From the NCBI GenBank assembly GCA_015680685.1, contig MNCI01011971.1:484846-548845 (forward strand): a DNA stretch of 64,000 nt, read 5' to 3'. Position numbers and translations under genes: made by a program. Below, one piece after another: positions 23,359 through 35,311 of the stretch (positions are counted from its first letter, which is position 1; each line of letters begins with the position of its first letter). The stretch is from Gnetum montanum. Lineage: Eukaryota > Streptophyta > Gnetopsida > Gnetales > Gnetaceae. The notes under the pieces were generated by a model. That model did not search any database and was not told the origin of the DNA. It saw nothing but the letters and a program-made list of their open reading frames with translations.

Positions 23359-23839
23359 AAAACTTCATTTTNACTTTTTGGATTATGGGCCCCATCCTAC
23401 ACCTTCCCTTTTGATCAAACTTGCATGAATTTTACTAATTTCAAAACTTAAGACATCATGGTAACCTTAGCCCCATGCATGCATGTTGGGAATACCATGC
23501 CTAGCATGGAAGCATGTTTATAATTTTTCAAATTTGTTAGCAGCAGTATATCTTTCTATTTTTAGTAACCTAGACTTATCCTTTTCAACCCTAGGTTTCC
23601 AAATTTAGGCAAAACATGAGCATGGGAAAGCACCATGGATTTCCACACTAGGGAAATAGTGCCTAGCATCAAAGAAGAGGGGTGAAAATTAGTCTTACCT
23701 TCCAACATATATTTAGCATAAAGCTAACCCCAAAGTAGGCCACACATGATCTAGAGCCCCTCCAAATACCTCCAACAGCTTCAAAACCTCACCAAACCTA
23801 GTCAATACTAGTTAAAACTTGGGATTTGGTGTTTGTCAT

Positions 23840-26060
23840 GATAGAGAAGACTTATTCAATGTTTATCCTTTCATCCTCAACATGGAAAGAGGAGGTTCAA
23901 GCCAAAAATAACCTAAGTTGATGACTTAACGACCATTCCTTGATGCTTACTGATCCCTAAACCTTGTCAGAATCCTCTGAAGCCTCCAGAAGCCTAAAAA
24001 TGGGTCAAAAATAGCATAAATCTACCATCACCTTCTCATCTATGTTGGGGAAATCATTACTAGCATGGAATAATGGGGGAATTTTCATGAGTCACATAGA
24101 AGCCTCCAAACTAACAAATGTTGACACCCAACATTCATCATCAACACTAGCAATCCCAGATATTGACATGCATGGTGAATTAGCTATAGATCTAGCCTAG
24201 ATTTTAAATTATTGATTCAAGGGATCTCTTTGACACTAATAATTTCACCCTACCATGGAAAAAATGGTGGAATCCTGAAAGCCCCCTCACAGCCCCCAAA
24301 ACAACCAAATCTTTACCTTAGGTGCTAATGATCAACACTAGGAACCCTATGAGCACTCATGCATGGAAAAATTGATTAAAAATGATCAAAAAAGCTTTCC
24401 CACAAATTTTACATGTTAATAATGAAAGCTCCAACATGGAGAAATGGGGAAAGTTAAAAAAATGACTCATGACCCTTCAAACAATCAAGTTTTAGCATCA
24501 AATGATAGTAGGCAACATTGGCAAACTTAAGGGCATACATGCATGACTAAAACTAATCAAAAGTGATAAAAAGATTTTCCAAAAATTTTTCACACTAAGA
24601 ATAGAAGCCCAAGTGTGAAGAAATGAGGGAAGTTCAAAAAATTCCTTTTCAGCTTGAAATAAGTGAAATTTAACATCAAGTAATAGTCATCATCACTAGC
24701 AACCTAGGAAGCCTGCATGCAAGCCTGAGAGTGGTCAAAAATCAAGAAAAATATTTCCCCATAATTTTTCATGTTCAACATGAAATACCTAACATGGAGA
24801 AAGGGAGGGGAGTCCAAAATTACTTTATGACCTTGAAATAGCCAAATATTGACATCAGATGTTAACATTCAATGTTGGTAACTTAGGAAGCCTACATGCA
24901 CATTTGAAAATGATAAAAAATTGTCAAAACTATTTTTTCCCATTTTTACACAGTATTTATGGATGCCCTAGCATGGAAAATTTGGAGAAGTTTAAGAAAT
25001 TCATTGTTAACCTTGAAATAATGAAATTTAAACATCAAGTAGTAACATTCATTGCCAATAACCTTGGAACCTGCATGCATGGTCAAAATCAACCAAAAAT
25101 CAACAAAACTTTTTTAACCCATTTTTCTATGCTAATCATGGAAGTAATAACTTGTAAAATGGGGGGAAGCCAAAAAACCACATAAAAAACCTCTAAAATA
25201 ACTAGTTTTAGATCCAGACCAATCCTCAACCTTGGTAGCCTTGGAGGTTGACATGCAAAGTCGATTGAGGTTAAATTTGGTCAAACATCCATTTCCCTTT
25301 ATTTTTTAGACTAAGATCTCCATCCATAACATGGAAAGAAGGGGGGAATTCCAAAATACACTTAGGGATACTCATAATTACCAAAACTTGATACTAGACC
25401 CTAGTCCTTAACCCTAGTAGCCTTGGAGGTTGACATGCAAAGTCGATTAAGGTTAAATTTGCTAAGAAATCCATTCCTTCTTGTTTTCTATGCTAAGTTC
25501 TCTATCCCTAGTATGTAAGAAAGGGGGGAGCCAAAACACCACATAAGAATTTCTAAAACAATCAAATTTTGACATAGATCCATAGCCTTTGACCTTGACA
25601 ATCTTAGGAGGTAACATATATGGTTGATTGTGATCCAAATTGGCCTAGATCTAGGATTCTTACTTCTTACACACTAGAGTAACCTCCCTAGCATGTAAAC
25701 AAGGGTGGAAGTTTCTTTTCCACTTTTTTTAGACAAGATGAAACTCCTAGAAACCAAAGATCTTCATTGGAGAAGCCAAGGACCTCACAGCCTCAAGATT
25801 TTACTTTATATGCTGGAGTAACTCCCCCAGCATGAAAACATGGGGGAAGACCTTAAGTACCTTTAAATAGCCTTCATACATGTCAAAATTAGCTAGAAAC
25901 TTGTAGAATTAAAGTATGCAGCCCTAGGGGTCTAAAAGCCTAGTCAAAGTGCTCCAAAACCACTTTGAATTCGTCAAACAAGTGTTATGCTATTTTCCAT
26001 GCTAAGGATACTATGCCCAATGTGAAAGGGGGGGGGGGGGGTTATTTTATCATCTATAAA
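23840..26060. repeat. Diverged ~180-bp tandem repeat array
   Basis: About twelve units. An AAAACAACCAAATxTTGACAT-like block recurs near 24110, 24290, 24475, 24651, 24831, 25011, 25188, 25368 and 25548, spaced 176-185 bases. A second anchor, a CTAGCATGGAAA-type word followed by a GGGGGA run, recurs between them. Unit-to-unit identity is low, so the array is old. It lies between the candidate antisense exon at 23048 and pol at 26982, the same place as the repeat-rich spacer of the inner element. Confidence 0.75.
26028..26041. repeat. Poly-G tract (14)
   Basis: Fourteen G, an exaggerated version of the G-rich block that closes each ~180-bp unit. Confidence 0.9.
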
Positions 26061-26981
26061 CCCTCAAAATGTCCTCAAATTGCCTCAAAATGAAGTTGAG
26101 AGATGCATAGGTTTCACGTTTAGGCTCTAGCCACCTTTATGATCATGTTTGATCTTATTTTTGTTGGATTTTCATTCCCCATGCTAACTCCCCTCTTTTC
26201 CATGCTAGAAAGTGTGGAAAAAAATGGGAAAGGCTTTCGAACCTATTTTTTAGCCTTTATAGACCCCTGGAGAGCCCAATTTTGATGGATCTAACCCTAA
26301 GCTACCTTTGGAGCTACTTTAATTTTGGACCTATGAATATTCCAAAATATATTTTCCTTAGTCTCTACACTAAGCGTCCTTGTTTTGACATTGAGCCTAG
26401 CATGAAAGCCATAAAGAACTTGATTTTTGGGTCTAGACAACCCATAAACAACCCTAATCGATGTTTTAACTCATCTAATAGCCTTGTAGCGTAACACCAT
26501 GGCCCCTAAGGAATACAACTAGCAAAATGTAACCATTTTTTACCTATATGAACCAAAATTTATGAAATATGACCTAATTTACTTGGTTTTTGACTTGTTT
26601 TTTAGACTTATACTACCTTATGGACATGGTTGACCTTCTATCGCCTCTATACAAGTCTATATGTTTTTCCATTATCTTATTATAGCTCTATTTTCCTTTT
26701 TTGGCCTTTAAATGGTATCAAATAGTGGGCTTTGACCTTCCTTGACCACCATTTGACACCATATGACCATGGCTTGCTAAGGCCTTAAACTAGTAAAATT
26801 GTGATATTTATTGATCATTTGTAGCCTTACTCCTTATATTTCCCCTTGTTTCATCTTTGTTCACCTCTATTGCACTTTTCCAAAGTAAGGTTATCTCATT
26901 GATGACCTAGGATGGCCTTGATTACATTAAATTTGCATATGTGTCATGACATTTTAACATTATTGATTCACTTTTATCCAC
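26061..26981. other. Spacer between repeat array and outer pol
   Basis: Decayed array-like sequence (CTAGCATGAAAGCC near 26397) passing into AT-rich DNA. No gene that I can support. Confidence 0.4.
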
Positions 26982-28102
26982 ATGCCACTTAATATTCTTT
27001 TGGTTGATATGCAAGATCAAAGTATGAGTACTTGGAAGAAAATTAGTTTTCCTTTGTGTCTACATGGACCTCATGGTGATGTTAAATGGTGTATCAACTA
27101 TGACTTCCTAGATTTTGAGCCTGAGAGTCTTGTAGACCACATATCCTTAATAGAGAAACCTCTAGAATGGCTTGAAAACCTAGTCCAAACCCTTGACTTA
27201 GAAGCATGAGACATAATTGAAGACCCTTTAGTTGAGGTTCCTATCATAAGACATAGTGGTGAGAAGAAAAATTTTAAATTAAGTTCTTCACTAGAGCCTC
27301 AATGTGCCCAAGACATCACAAAAGTCTTAGAAAATAACATTAAGGTATTTGCCTAGTCATATGAAGATATGCTAGGCTTAGACCCATGCCTAGTCTATCA
27401 CAATATCATACTAGATCCTAGCATTAGACTAGTTAAGAAAAAAGTATGCAAGATTAGACTTGATTTGGCCTTCATAGTCTATGATGAAATCTCAAAGCTC
27501 TACCAAGTAGATTTCATTAGGGCTACTGATTATGTAGAATGGGTATCTAAAATAGTTGTAGTACTTAAGAAAAATTAAAGTATCCATATTTGCATTGATT
27601 TTTGAGACCTAAATAAAGCCACCATCAAGGATGACTTTCCTTTGGCTAGTATTGATCAACTTATCGATACTATAGCCAAACATGCCTTGTTGTCCTTTAT
27701 GGATGGATTCTTAGAATATAACCATATTAGGATCAACCTAGAGCATCAACTTAGCATAACCTTTATGATTCTATGGGGTACTTTTTGTTATACCATGATG
27801 CCCTTTGGCCTTAAGTACATGGAAGCAACATACTAGAGATCCATGACCTATATCTTTAGTGATTACATGTTAGGTTTGCTTAATGACTATGTCGAGGACA
27901 AAGTTGTAAAGTCTAAAATAGCCAACAATCATGCCAATGACCTAGATCTTGTGCTTAAATGATGCCTAAAAAATGAGCTTAGTCTCAATCCTAAGAAGTG
28001 TGTCTTTGGTGTCAAGATTGGTAAGATGCTTGGCTTTGGGGTCTCTAAGCTAGGGATACGCAAAGATCCTAATAAATTTAAGGCCACATCTAAATTAACA
28101 AC
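26982..28102 (+). pseudogene. Outer Tat-type pol, left part (RT), cut by insertion
   Basis: Reverse transcriptase of a Ty3/gypsy element. One frame runs from 26982 to 28102, broken only by stop codons (for example 27207, 27576 and 27834). It contains SYEDMLGLDPCLVYHNIILD, LNKATIKDDFPLASIDQLID, ALLSFMDGFLEYNHIRINLE, CYTMMPFGLKYMEATY and the box YVED where YVDD is expected. KKCVFGVKIGKMLGF follows. It stops exactly at the inner LTR, and its reading frame resumes at 46668. The overall layout is that of Tat-lineage pol. Confidence 0.88.
28098..28102 (+). repeat. Target-site duplication, left copy
   Basis: acaac immediately before the inner 5' LTR; the same five bases follow the inner 3' LTR at 46663-46667. 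Confidence 0.85.
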
Positions 28103-28689
28103 TGAAACACCACTAATTTCAACCTACCACTTTAAAATGAGAATGACTCAAGCCCTTTCAAAGTTTCGGGAGGCAAAATTCGGCTAAGGCATGGATCTCA
28201 CACCTAGCTTGCCCAAGGCAGTTTACCAACCCTCAACGTGAGAAACTTCACACAACATCAAAACTACATTAAAAATGATCATTTCTAAGTGATTTTCATG
28301 AGTCACACTACCGCGTAACTCCAGCGTGACCAACTTTTGGAGCCTTAAAACTGAGTAAAAATGACTTGATTTCAAGAGTGCAAGTCATCCTCAGGGTTCA
28401 CTATTGACGACTATGGATCTGAGCCTTTAGAAATTACATATTTTAGCTCAAAATTGTAAGTTTTTGAGGTCATGCTACAAGTCACGTTGTAGGTCATGCT
28501 GTAGTGTAAGTCTAGTGTAACCTTCCAAAAGTGGCTCTGAACAGAGCACATTCAGGCTCAAATTTCAACTTGAAGGTTCAAGCATAGGAAAAAAATTGTT
28601 ACACCCAAGGAACAGGCTTCAAAAATCAAAATTTTGTGTCAAGTATCTTATTTTATTTCACTCCAGCTAAGTTCATGTTGAGGACACTC

Positions 28690-28815
28690 CCAACATGACT
28701 GCAACATTAGTGTCTGCTAAATGGCTAGCATGACTACCTAGCGTGAGTATCCACTGAATGCCCAGCGTGACTACCTAGCATGAGCATCTACTGAACACCC
28801 AGCGTGAGTGCAAGT
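28690..28815 (+). repeat. CAGCGTGA-rich imperfect repeats in LTR
   Basis: Two to three imperfect ~37-base units containing CCCAGCGTGACTACC and TAGCATGAGCATC or TAGCGTGAGTATCC. The matching part of the 3' LTR (about 45685-45770) has the same arrangement. Confidence 0.6.
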
Positions 28816-29143
28816 AGACACACCTTAAAAAAAAACAAATGAATCTGTATCCTATAGCAGTCAAAGTGGTCAAATCAAAGATCCAGAAGTCTCAAGTGAG
28901 CTAGAACCAATTCTTTTATTGTGGGCTTGTTAGGCCTTCACTATATAAATTGTATGTACTTCCATGGGCTTGACTGACCCTCGCATTATAAGATATGGTG
29001 AACCTGGTCAAGAACATAGCTTGTCAACACACGTCCAACTCACGCACAGTTGTCCATTAGACATGTGTCACTTGATCTACTTTCCTCTTATCTCCCAGCC
29101 ATTGATTCCATTTTCGAATTCTGCACCCAAGCCCAGCCTAGCC

Positions 29144-29152
29144 CTATAAATA
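29144..29152 (+). promoter_or_regulatory. TATA box of inner 5' LTR
   Basis: CTATAAATA in a C-rich context (GCCCTATAAATACCC), conserved in the 3' LTR at 46103. Likely core promoter of the element; the transcript would start about 30 bases later. Confidence 0.7.
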
Positions 29153-29722
29153 CCCTGTCAATTCACATAAATGGGGTTGGAAATTTTTGAGTTAAACAAC
29201 TTAGGAAACTCAGACCAACAATCCTTGGGTGCTTAGCACACTTTGACTCCTAGCATCCAAGCACTTCTGAAATACATAGGATCACATCATGTTACATTGC
29301 CTTGGGGCTTGGTGCTTGACCTTCCATCTACACGTGCAACTACGCTTTGACCAGTGGACATATTTTCTATGTAATACAATACAGTTCTCTTTGCCAACCA
29401 TTTTTCTATTTACTCTATTTTACATTCATTTTACATTCTGTTTACATTCTATTTATGATACCTGAATACATCTCTATTTACATTTCATGCACACTGTTTA
29501 CGTTTTAAAGCTTTAGTTATGATAACTCCAGCGCAAGCCGTAGTTTACACTCAGGGAAGTCCTTGGTTGATTTGTGTGCAGATCATGCAAGGCACTGTAC
29601 CTTTATTTACTTTTCCAGCTTTCGCTCGGGCAAAGGTAGGATCAGCTGTGTTTGCTCGACGGTCTTTCAGTGTTTGTTTCCCTTCTAGGCTTACACCGAT
29701 GATTTAGGTCAGTACAGTAAAG

Positions 29723-29739
29723 TGGTGCCGACTTTCTTG
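29723..29739 (+). other. Primer-binding site of inner element
   Basis: TGGTGCCGACTTTCTTG six bases after the LTR end. The first nine bases have the normal TGGYGCC form. I cannot assign the tRNA; it is not a full match to the tRNA-Asp type seen at 18064. Confidence 0.5.
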
Positions 29740-29811
29740 TTCTTTGTTAAAACATCAAAACTTATTCAACCAGTCCCTGTTAATCTCCATAGCATAGTTT
29801 TCATGCTTCAT

Positions 29812-29974
29812 TGTAGCTTGATCATGTTATAGCTTGGTCACGCTGGTCATGCTGTAGCTTGGTCACATCGGTCAGGCTATAGCTTGGTCATGTCGGTCAC
29901 GCTGGTCATGCTGTAGCTTGGTCATGCTGGTCATGCTGTAGCTTGGTCCTATTGGTCATGCTGTAGTTTGGTCG
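29812..29974 (+). repeat. 25-bp leader repeats with TCATGCTG/TCACGCTG word
   Basis: Five to six units of about 25 bases built on TAGCTTGGTCACGCT and GGTCATGCTG. One unit carries an extra ten-base GGTCACGCT insertion. They lie between the primer-binding site and the gag start. The same word, in both orientations, is scattered over the LTRs and the spacer at 38.7-39.6 kb. Confidence 0.8.
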
Positions 29975-30012
29975 TAATTCAACTCATCTAGCCTAGTCTA
30001 CTCACGTTCATT

Positions 30013-31790
30013 ATGGAATCTTCCCAAGTTAACCTAGTGACACTATTGACCTCTAACTTTGGGGCTGAAACCTCGAACCCCATGGCTGCTACCGAATCCA
30101 TAACCATAATCGAATAGGTAAAATCCCAAGGCCCTACATGCCAGTCACTTAGGCTATAGGGAAGAAACCATACCTATGCAACTCTTACACCCAAATAGTA
30201 TAACTTCATCTATGTCAAGATTCAATCCAACTTACCCATTGATCCTGTAGAGAGAGAAGCAAAGAGAGACTATGAACTTACCGATAAAGGAGGTCATGAA
30301 TTCATCCCTTCAGTTTTTGATATAATCGTACTCTCTGAACATCACCATAAACTCATATCCTAGCTTCTCATGGCAAGAGTCCAAGCCTTACAGACACCAC
30401 CAATAGAGCCTTAGGGTGAAGATGAGGAAGATGAATTTGCACCCCAATCCGAACATGGGGATTCATACCATACCATTAGCCCCCATGTGCATAGAAATCC
30501 ACTGTTTCAACCTTTCTAGAGGAGACAATATTTCCACCACTAGCTTCTCTACAGGAAGTAGCCATTCCCATTCCCATCTTCTCCCAGTCCAACGTCCAAT
30601 CTTACGCATCCACTTCCATCATACCTTTGCAAATACAATCACAACAGCCTCCTCCCCAAACTAATGTAGGATCAACCTTTTGACCTCAAGTGATTGGAAT
30701 GCCATTGGTCATACTAGCTTCCACGTCTACCCATTACATACCTCAGGTGGAAATCCAACAAGCACCACTGACCACTTCATAGCCCTAGACTAGTACCGGG
30801 AAAGCCCTAGACTGGTACCAAGCTTTACCTCGTAGCTCCATATGTTCTCTAGAAGACTTGTTTTATTAGTTTGTCACCCATTTCAAATACAATCTGAAAC
30901 TTGAAGCCACATTAGAGAGCCTGATTCAAATTAAAAAAGCACCATTGAAGCTAGCATAGAAATTTATCCAAAGGTGGAGTGCAGCCCTAAATGAACTTCA
31001 TGAGCCTATTGCTAAAACATATTTACTCACCATCCTTAAGGTGGTTGCAAATGACTTTACTAATTCAAAAATTTACTATTTAAAATCCTGTACCTTGAGC
31101 TAAGCATTTTTACAAATTAAATACATATAAGAGGCTGCAAAAACAAGCAATGACCCATCCTAATCGACCTTTAGGAACGAACATACCAAGAAAGATAAAT
31201 CCAAGATGATGGTAGCAACAGTGGCTAAGTCAACTTGACCTAGCCATCTAGGAGAAAAAGGAAAACAACCCGCTGTCCCAAATAGCTATGAGAGAAATAC
31301 ACCTACGCCTACACCTAGAACCTCCTCAAATAGGAACACCAACATGGGTCGCACCTATACATTTTAAAGAATAGACCCTACCCAATACACACCCTTGCCA
31401 ATGAAACCTTCACAGTTGCTTGATTAGGTTCTAAATGCTGGGCTAATTAAACAGAAACAAATGTCTCCTGCAGCATCTCAAAAACATGATAGATTCTATG
31501 AGCTAGCCAAAAACCCAGCCTTAGCAACACCTAAAGAACTGCCCATTCCAATAGGTTTTATGTTAGATAGGTTTTGCGAGTATCATCAATGACCTAGTCA
31601 TGGAACTAATTATTGTTTCACCTTGAAACAAGATATACAACACATGATTGATAGGGGTGAAGTAGTGTTCGATGAGGCAAACCCAGTAAGACCTTAGAAC
31701 CAGCCCATGGGGGTCTACAAGAATCCTCTCAATGCTAGTGAAGCACCATATGTGATTAATACTATCCATGTGGAGAAGAAACAAGACATC
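30013..31790 (+). pseudogene. gag of inner element
   Basis: The first methionine after the leader (30013, MESSQVNLVTLLTSNFGAE) opens a frame interrupted by stops. A capsid-like region follows at about 30850-31130 (THFKYNLKLEATLESLIQIK, FIQRWSAALNELHEPIAKTY). Near 31560-31660 FCEYHQ, then SHGTNYCFTLKQDIQHMID, is the C/H-rich knuckle of Tat gag proteins, which binds genomic RNA. Frame changes occur between these parts. The protein would form the virus-like particle. Confidence 0.72.
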
Positions 31791-32545
31791 CCATGAAAAC
31801 CTTTTGTGATTTGTAGACCTTTAGAAAACACACCTACCATCCAAAAACTAACTCAAACCCCCTTCACTGTGCATGCATCTTACGCACCACAAAAACCATT
31901 TGTTATCCATGTACCTCCTTCCATTGCCATGACGACCATACCATCCAAAAACTAACTCATTCCTTTTGTGGTCCATGTGCCAAAACACCCTGGCACATAC
32001 CCCACCTCTACTCCCTTGCGACCTCTGCAGGAATGTCTTATTGATAAGTTAACGAGAGACTATCTAGAAAGAGAGAAAAACCCACTCCTTCCTATGGGTT
32101 TTTCTATCAATAAGCCTAGTACGAGCCATCAAAACAAGCATAATGTCATGGGTGGTGTCTGAAACCCAGTAGCCTTAGTCAGTAACACAAAAATTCCTCC
32201 ACGAGAAATATGAATGCTAGGACAAATGGATCAAGTTTCTATTGACAAGTGTGTCCCAAATAGTAAAGACCTAGCAAGTGCATTAACCCAGGTCACACAA
32301 GCCTTGAAACAAAAAAAAGTACTTCTTTAAGTCTGTATGACCTAGTAATGACTTCATCAGTACATAGGAAAGTTCTTGTATGGATGCTAACCTCGATCCT
32401 TGTTAGTGAGGATCTTCCTGTAGATGAACCATCTATTTATGCAGTATTATCCCTAGAACTTCAGGAATCAAAGGCCACATCCCTAGAGTTCCATGCTAAG
32501 GACATTAAGCTAGATGAGAAAATAGGATAAGTCACCACAGCCCCT
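31791..32545 (+). pseudogene. gag-protease linker of inner element
   Basis: Low-complexity but coding-like plus-strand sequence, proline-rich (VPKHPGTYPTSTPLRPL) then acidic (SEDLPVDEPSIYAVLSLEL). The relative at 49.3 kb has an equivalent section with VLVKMLTSIPISKDIPTNEK (inner copy: VLVWMLTSILVSEDLPVDEP), so it is a conserved part of the polyprotein. Stops interrupt it. Confidence 0.55.
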
Positions 32546-33150
32546 ATGTTCATAATAATACAGGTTAATCATTTCAAGATATGTAGGGTGCATGTTGATG
32601 ATCGTGCAGCCACAAACATAATACCTTTTCCTATCATCGAAAAGTTGGGACTTACTAAACAAATACAACCCACAATAAATTCTTTCCTAAAATCCTTCAG
32701 TGGTTTGTGTGTTGGGGTAGAAGGTATGGTTACCTTAGATTTCATAGCTGGGGATCAATTTGTACTCATTGACAAAATGCCAGGTTTTAATCTGATTCTA
32801 GGATATCCTTGGCTAGTCCAACTTAAAGCAGTGTCCTCACCAATCCATTAGGAGATCCACCTACCTTATGAGGGTGGTGAGATCATCATACATGGAGATA
32901 CAACTATACCGATCATGTCCTCATACCTTGAGGTAAATCAAGAGTCAAAAATTGAGTTTGTTGATCCTAAGAGGGAAACTGTGAACATACATCAAGACAT
33001 GAACCCAATGTTAACTCATGACCCTACTAGGATTGAAGAAACATAAGAAGATGCAAACATAGGAGCCATTCCTACTGATGTTTCCTAGTTGGAACTACCC
33101 TTTGACATCACCAATGAAGGGGAGGATGAGTATAAAATCATACCCACATG
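32546..33150 (+). pseudogene. Aspartic protease of inner element
   Basis: Retropepsin domain. RVHVDDRAATNIIPFPIIEK carries the active-site region, with R where the second residue after the Asp pair should be Gly (the copy at 50.3 kb has DDGVATN). GFNLILGYPWLVQL matches the closing ILG-x-P-W/L block. The domain is open from 32546 to 32851, then a stop, then a tail conserved in the 50.5-kb copy (LPYEGGEIIIHGD; other copy HPYEGGEIIILGD). It would cleave the Gag-Pol polyprotein. Confidence 0.8.
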
Positions 33151-33214
33151 CCCAATCCCACACGTTAAATTACAAAGTATAAAACACCAACTCAACAACT
33201 AGAACAGAACCACA

Positions 33215-33340
33215 ACATGTCCAAAATGACGTTAAACTACCACATGTCCAAAATGATGTTAAACTACCACATGTCTGAAATGACATTAAACTACCACATG
33301 TCTGCAATGACGTTAAACTAGCCACGGTTAGAAATGACCG
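33215..33340 (+). repeat. 27-bp tandem repeats after protease
   Basis: Four units starting at 33215, 33242, 33269 and 33296, plus a partial. Core ACATGTCCAAAATGAC then GTTAAACTACC. The core ATGACxTTAAACT also occurs ahead of RT (39990-40060) and in the 38-bp repeats after integrase. Confidence 0.9.
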
Positions 33341-33827
33341 GTTCCTTTTAAAAGCTTCCAAAAATTGTTATTCCTTTTCGTCCACTAAGGCATAAAACTG
33401 GTAATCTTCCTTTCTTTTACAAATGATTGAAATAGTCCACCATGACTTTAAACTGATGTGCATAGCCCAAAAAGGATTTAAACTAGGATTCAATCGCAAG
33501 CTTACAAACAGTCACCACATTATGTCAAATCTAAATGATACAAGTTGTAATCTCGATTTATGCCTTATAGTTTCTTTCTTCTTTTGCAAGAATTGATTTA
33601 CATTTGTTTCCACAATATTACATTTAGTTACATGCATATGTTCACAATAATATTGAAAAAAGAAAAAAAAACATATAAAAAATGATACATCACTATGGTA
33701 GAAAAATTTCAACATATTAAGCCATAACTAGGTCAATGTTATTACATTTCTCAACCATACATTTCCATCAAACATTCAAAAAAAAATCAAAAGACATCTA
33801 ATAGCTAAAATCTGATTAACAATAAAC
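33341..33827. other. Spacer between repeats and antisense gene
   Basis: AT-rich, no coding signal. It contains a further ATGACTTTAAACTGATG word near 33440 and the region just downstream of the antisense stop codon. Confidence 0.45.
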
Positions 33828-33908
33828 TTAAAGAGGAGGTTGCTCCCCAAGATCTTCTTCATCATCCGCCTTTGCTCCACTGGGGCCAGCTCCATCATTA
33901 ACATGTTC

Positions 33909-33998
33909 CTATAACAGAAAATAGAAAAAAAAAACAAAAAAGGTAAGAGTAGTAAAGAAAATCATAAACAAAAAATTAAGAAAAATAGTAACACTCAC
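33909..33998 (-). other. Last intron of the antisense gene (90 bp)
   Basis: Donor GTGAGTGTTAC, acceptor TCTATTTTCTGTTATAG, phase 0. The T-rich body is typical of plant introns. An intron of 91 bp sits at the same place in the 51.7-kb copy. Confidence 0.8.
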
Positions 33999-34739
33999 AA
34001 GTGAGGAGGGTCCTAAGTTGCACTCCAAACGCCATAGACTCTCTACCTCGGGCACATTCACCCAATCCTCCTCCAAGCCAAGATCAATGCCAGCTAAGGT
34101 TTTACCCGTTTCCATTGAGGTCCAGGTAGGATGCTCAAGAGAGAACATGCATGTATCCCCAGAGGTGGTGGCGATTGTTCTCTCTGGAGATCCCTCCACC
34201 TCGGTGCACTTGGGGAACATGTCATAAGCAAACCACAAGCCTAACCCATCAATGAACATCTCCATCTAGTGATGTTCAACTGACTCTCCCTTCAACCATT
34301 TCTTGTGTTGATGCTTGTGGTCCTTTTGGTCTTGGACCCACTTCTGTACCTTAGCCACAAAGGACTTCTAATCATGTCATTTTCTATTCAACAAATCTAT
34401 CTATGCCTGTTGCTCAGCCAAATCTTGTGTATCTTGCACCTTGCTGTTCAAAACCATCTAGTAGCATGCATAGGTGATTTCAGAAGTACACCAAGTGCTA
34501 TCACTAGATAGTCTAGTAGTAGCAAAATCATAGCAAGACTAGAGATCCCCATTCTTCTCTCTCTCCTTTGCTAGTGCTTCTTTCAATGAATGCACTTCGT
34601 CCCATAAGTACTCAATTGAGTGCCTACAAGTCCAAAGAGACTTGGTGTTCTGTATGACCTAACTAGAAACCGCATCATACACATTCCTTGGGATTTTCTC
34701 AACATTCCCTGGCAATTCAGGGAGAGCATCAATGTGAGT

Positions 34740-35279
34740 NATACATGCATGTTCTCTCTTGAGCATCCTACCTGGACCTCAATGGAAACGGGTAAAACCT
34801 TAGCTGGCATTGATCTTGGCTTGGAGGAGGATTGGGTGAATGTGCCCGAGGTAGAGAGTCTATGGCGTTTGGAGTGCAACTTAGGACCCTCCTCACTCGT
34901 GAGTGTTACTATTTTTCTTAATTTTTTGTTTATGATTTTCTTTACTACTCTTACCTTTTTTGTTTTTTTTTTCTATTTTCTGTTATAGGAACATGTTAAT
35001 GATGGAGCTGGCCCCAGTGGAGCAAAGGCGGATGATGAAGAAGATCTTGGGGAGCAACCTCCTCTTTAAGTTTATTGTTAATCAGATTTTAGCTATTAGA
35101 TGTCTTTTGATTTTTTTTTGAATGTTTGATGGAAATGTATGGTTGAGAAATGTAATAANGTGCCTACAAGTCCAAAGAGACTTGGTGTTCTGTATGACCT
35201 AACTAGAAACCGCATCATACACATTCCTTGGGATTTTCTCAACATTCCCTGGCAATTCAGGGAGAGCATCAATGTGAGT
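34740..35279. other. Assembly artefact: inverted patch plus duplicated contig end
   Basis: 34741-35158 is the reverse complement of 33739-34156 (418 bases; one mismatch seen). 35160-35279 repeats 34620-34739 exactly. Both pieces are delimited by single Ns (34740, 35159). Removing 34740-35279 joins 34739 to 35280 without changing the antisense frame. Frames that cross the Ns here are chimeric and not real. Confidence 0.92.
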
Positions 35280-35311
35280 AGCTTCAGAGAGATCCCATTG
35301 AAGCTTGGTGC

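Larger units (their letters stand above)
28103..29716 (+). repeat. Inner element 5' LTR (1614 bp)
   Basis: Starts TGAAACACCACTAATTTC and ends GGTCAGTACA. It is colinear with 45079-46662. By eye the first ~180 bases are roughly 85-90% identical between the two (not computed), so the insertion is old. The CAGCGTGAC word and its decayed forms are frequent, for example near 28324 and 28740-28810. Confidence 0.9.

Noticed and set aside
28964-29707. Short frames in the LTRs (28964-29149, 29519-29707, and equivalents at 45923 and 46312)
   Set aside because: They lie in LTR sequence and are not conserved as protein between the two LTRs.
33215-33340. Regular 27-bp repeats resembling a CRISPR array
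   Set aside because: Units are head-to-tail without spacers, and the context is a plant retrotransposon.
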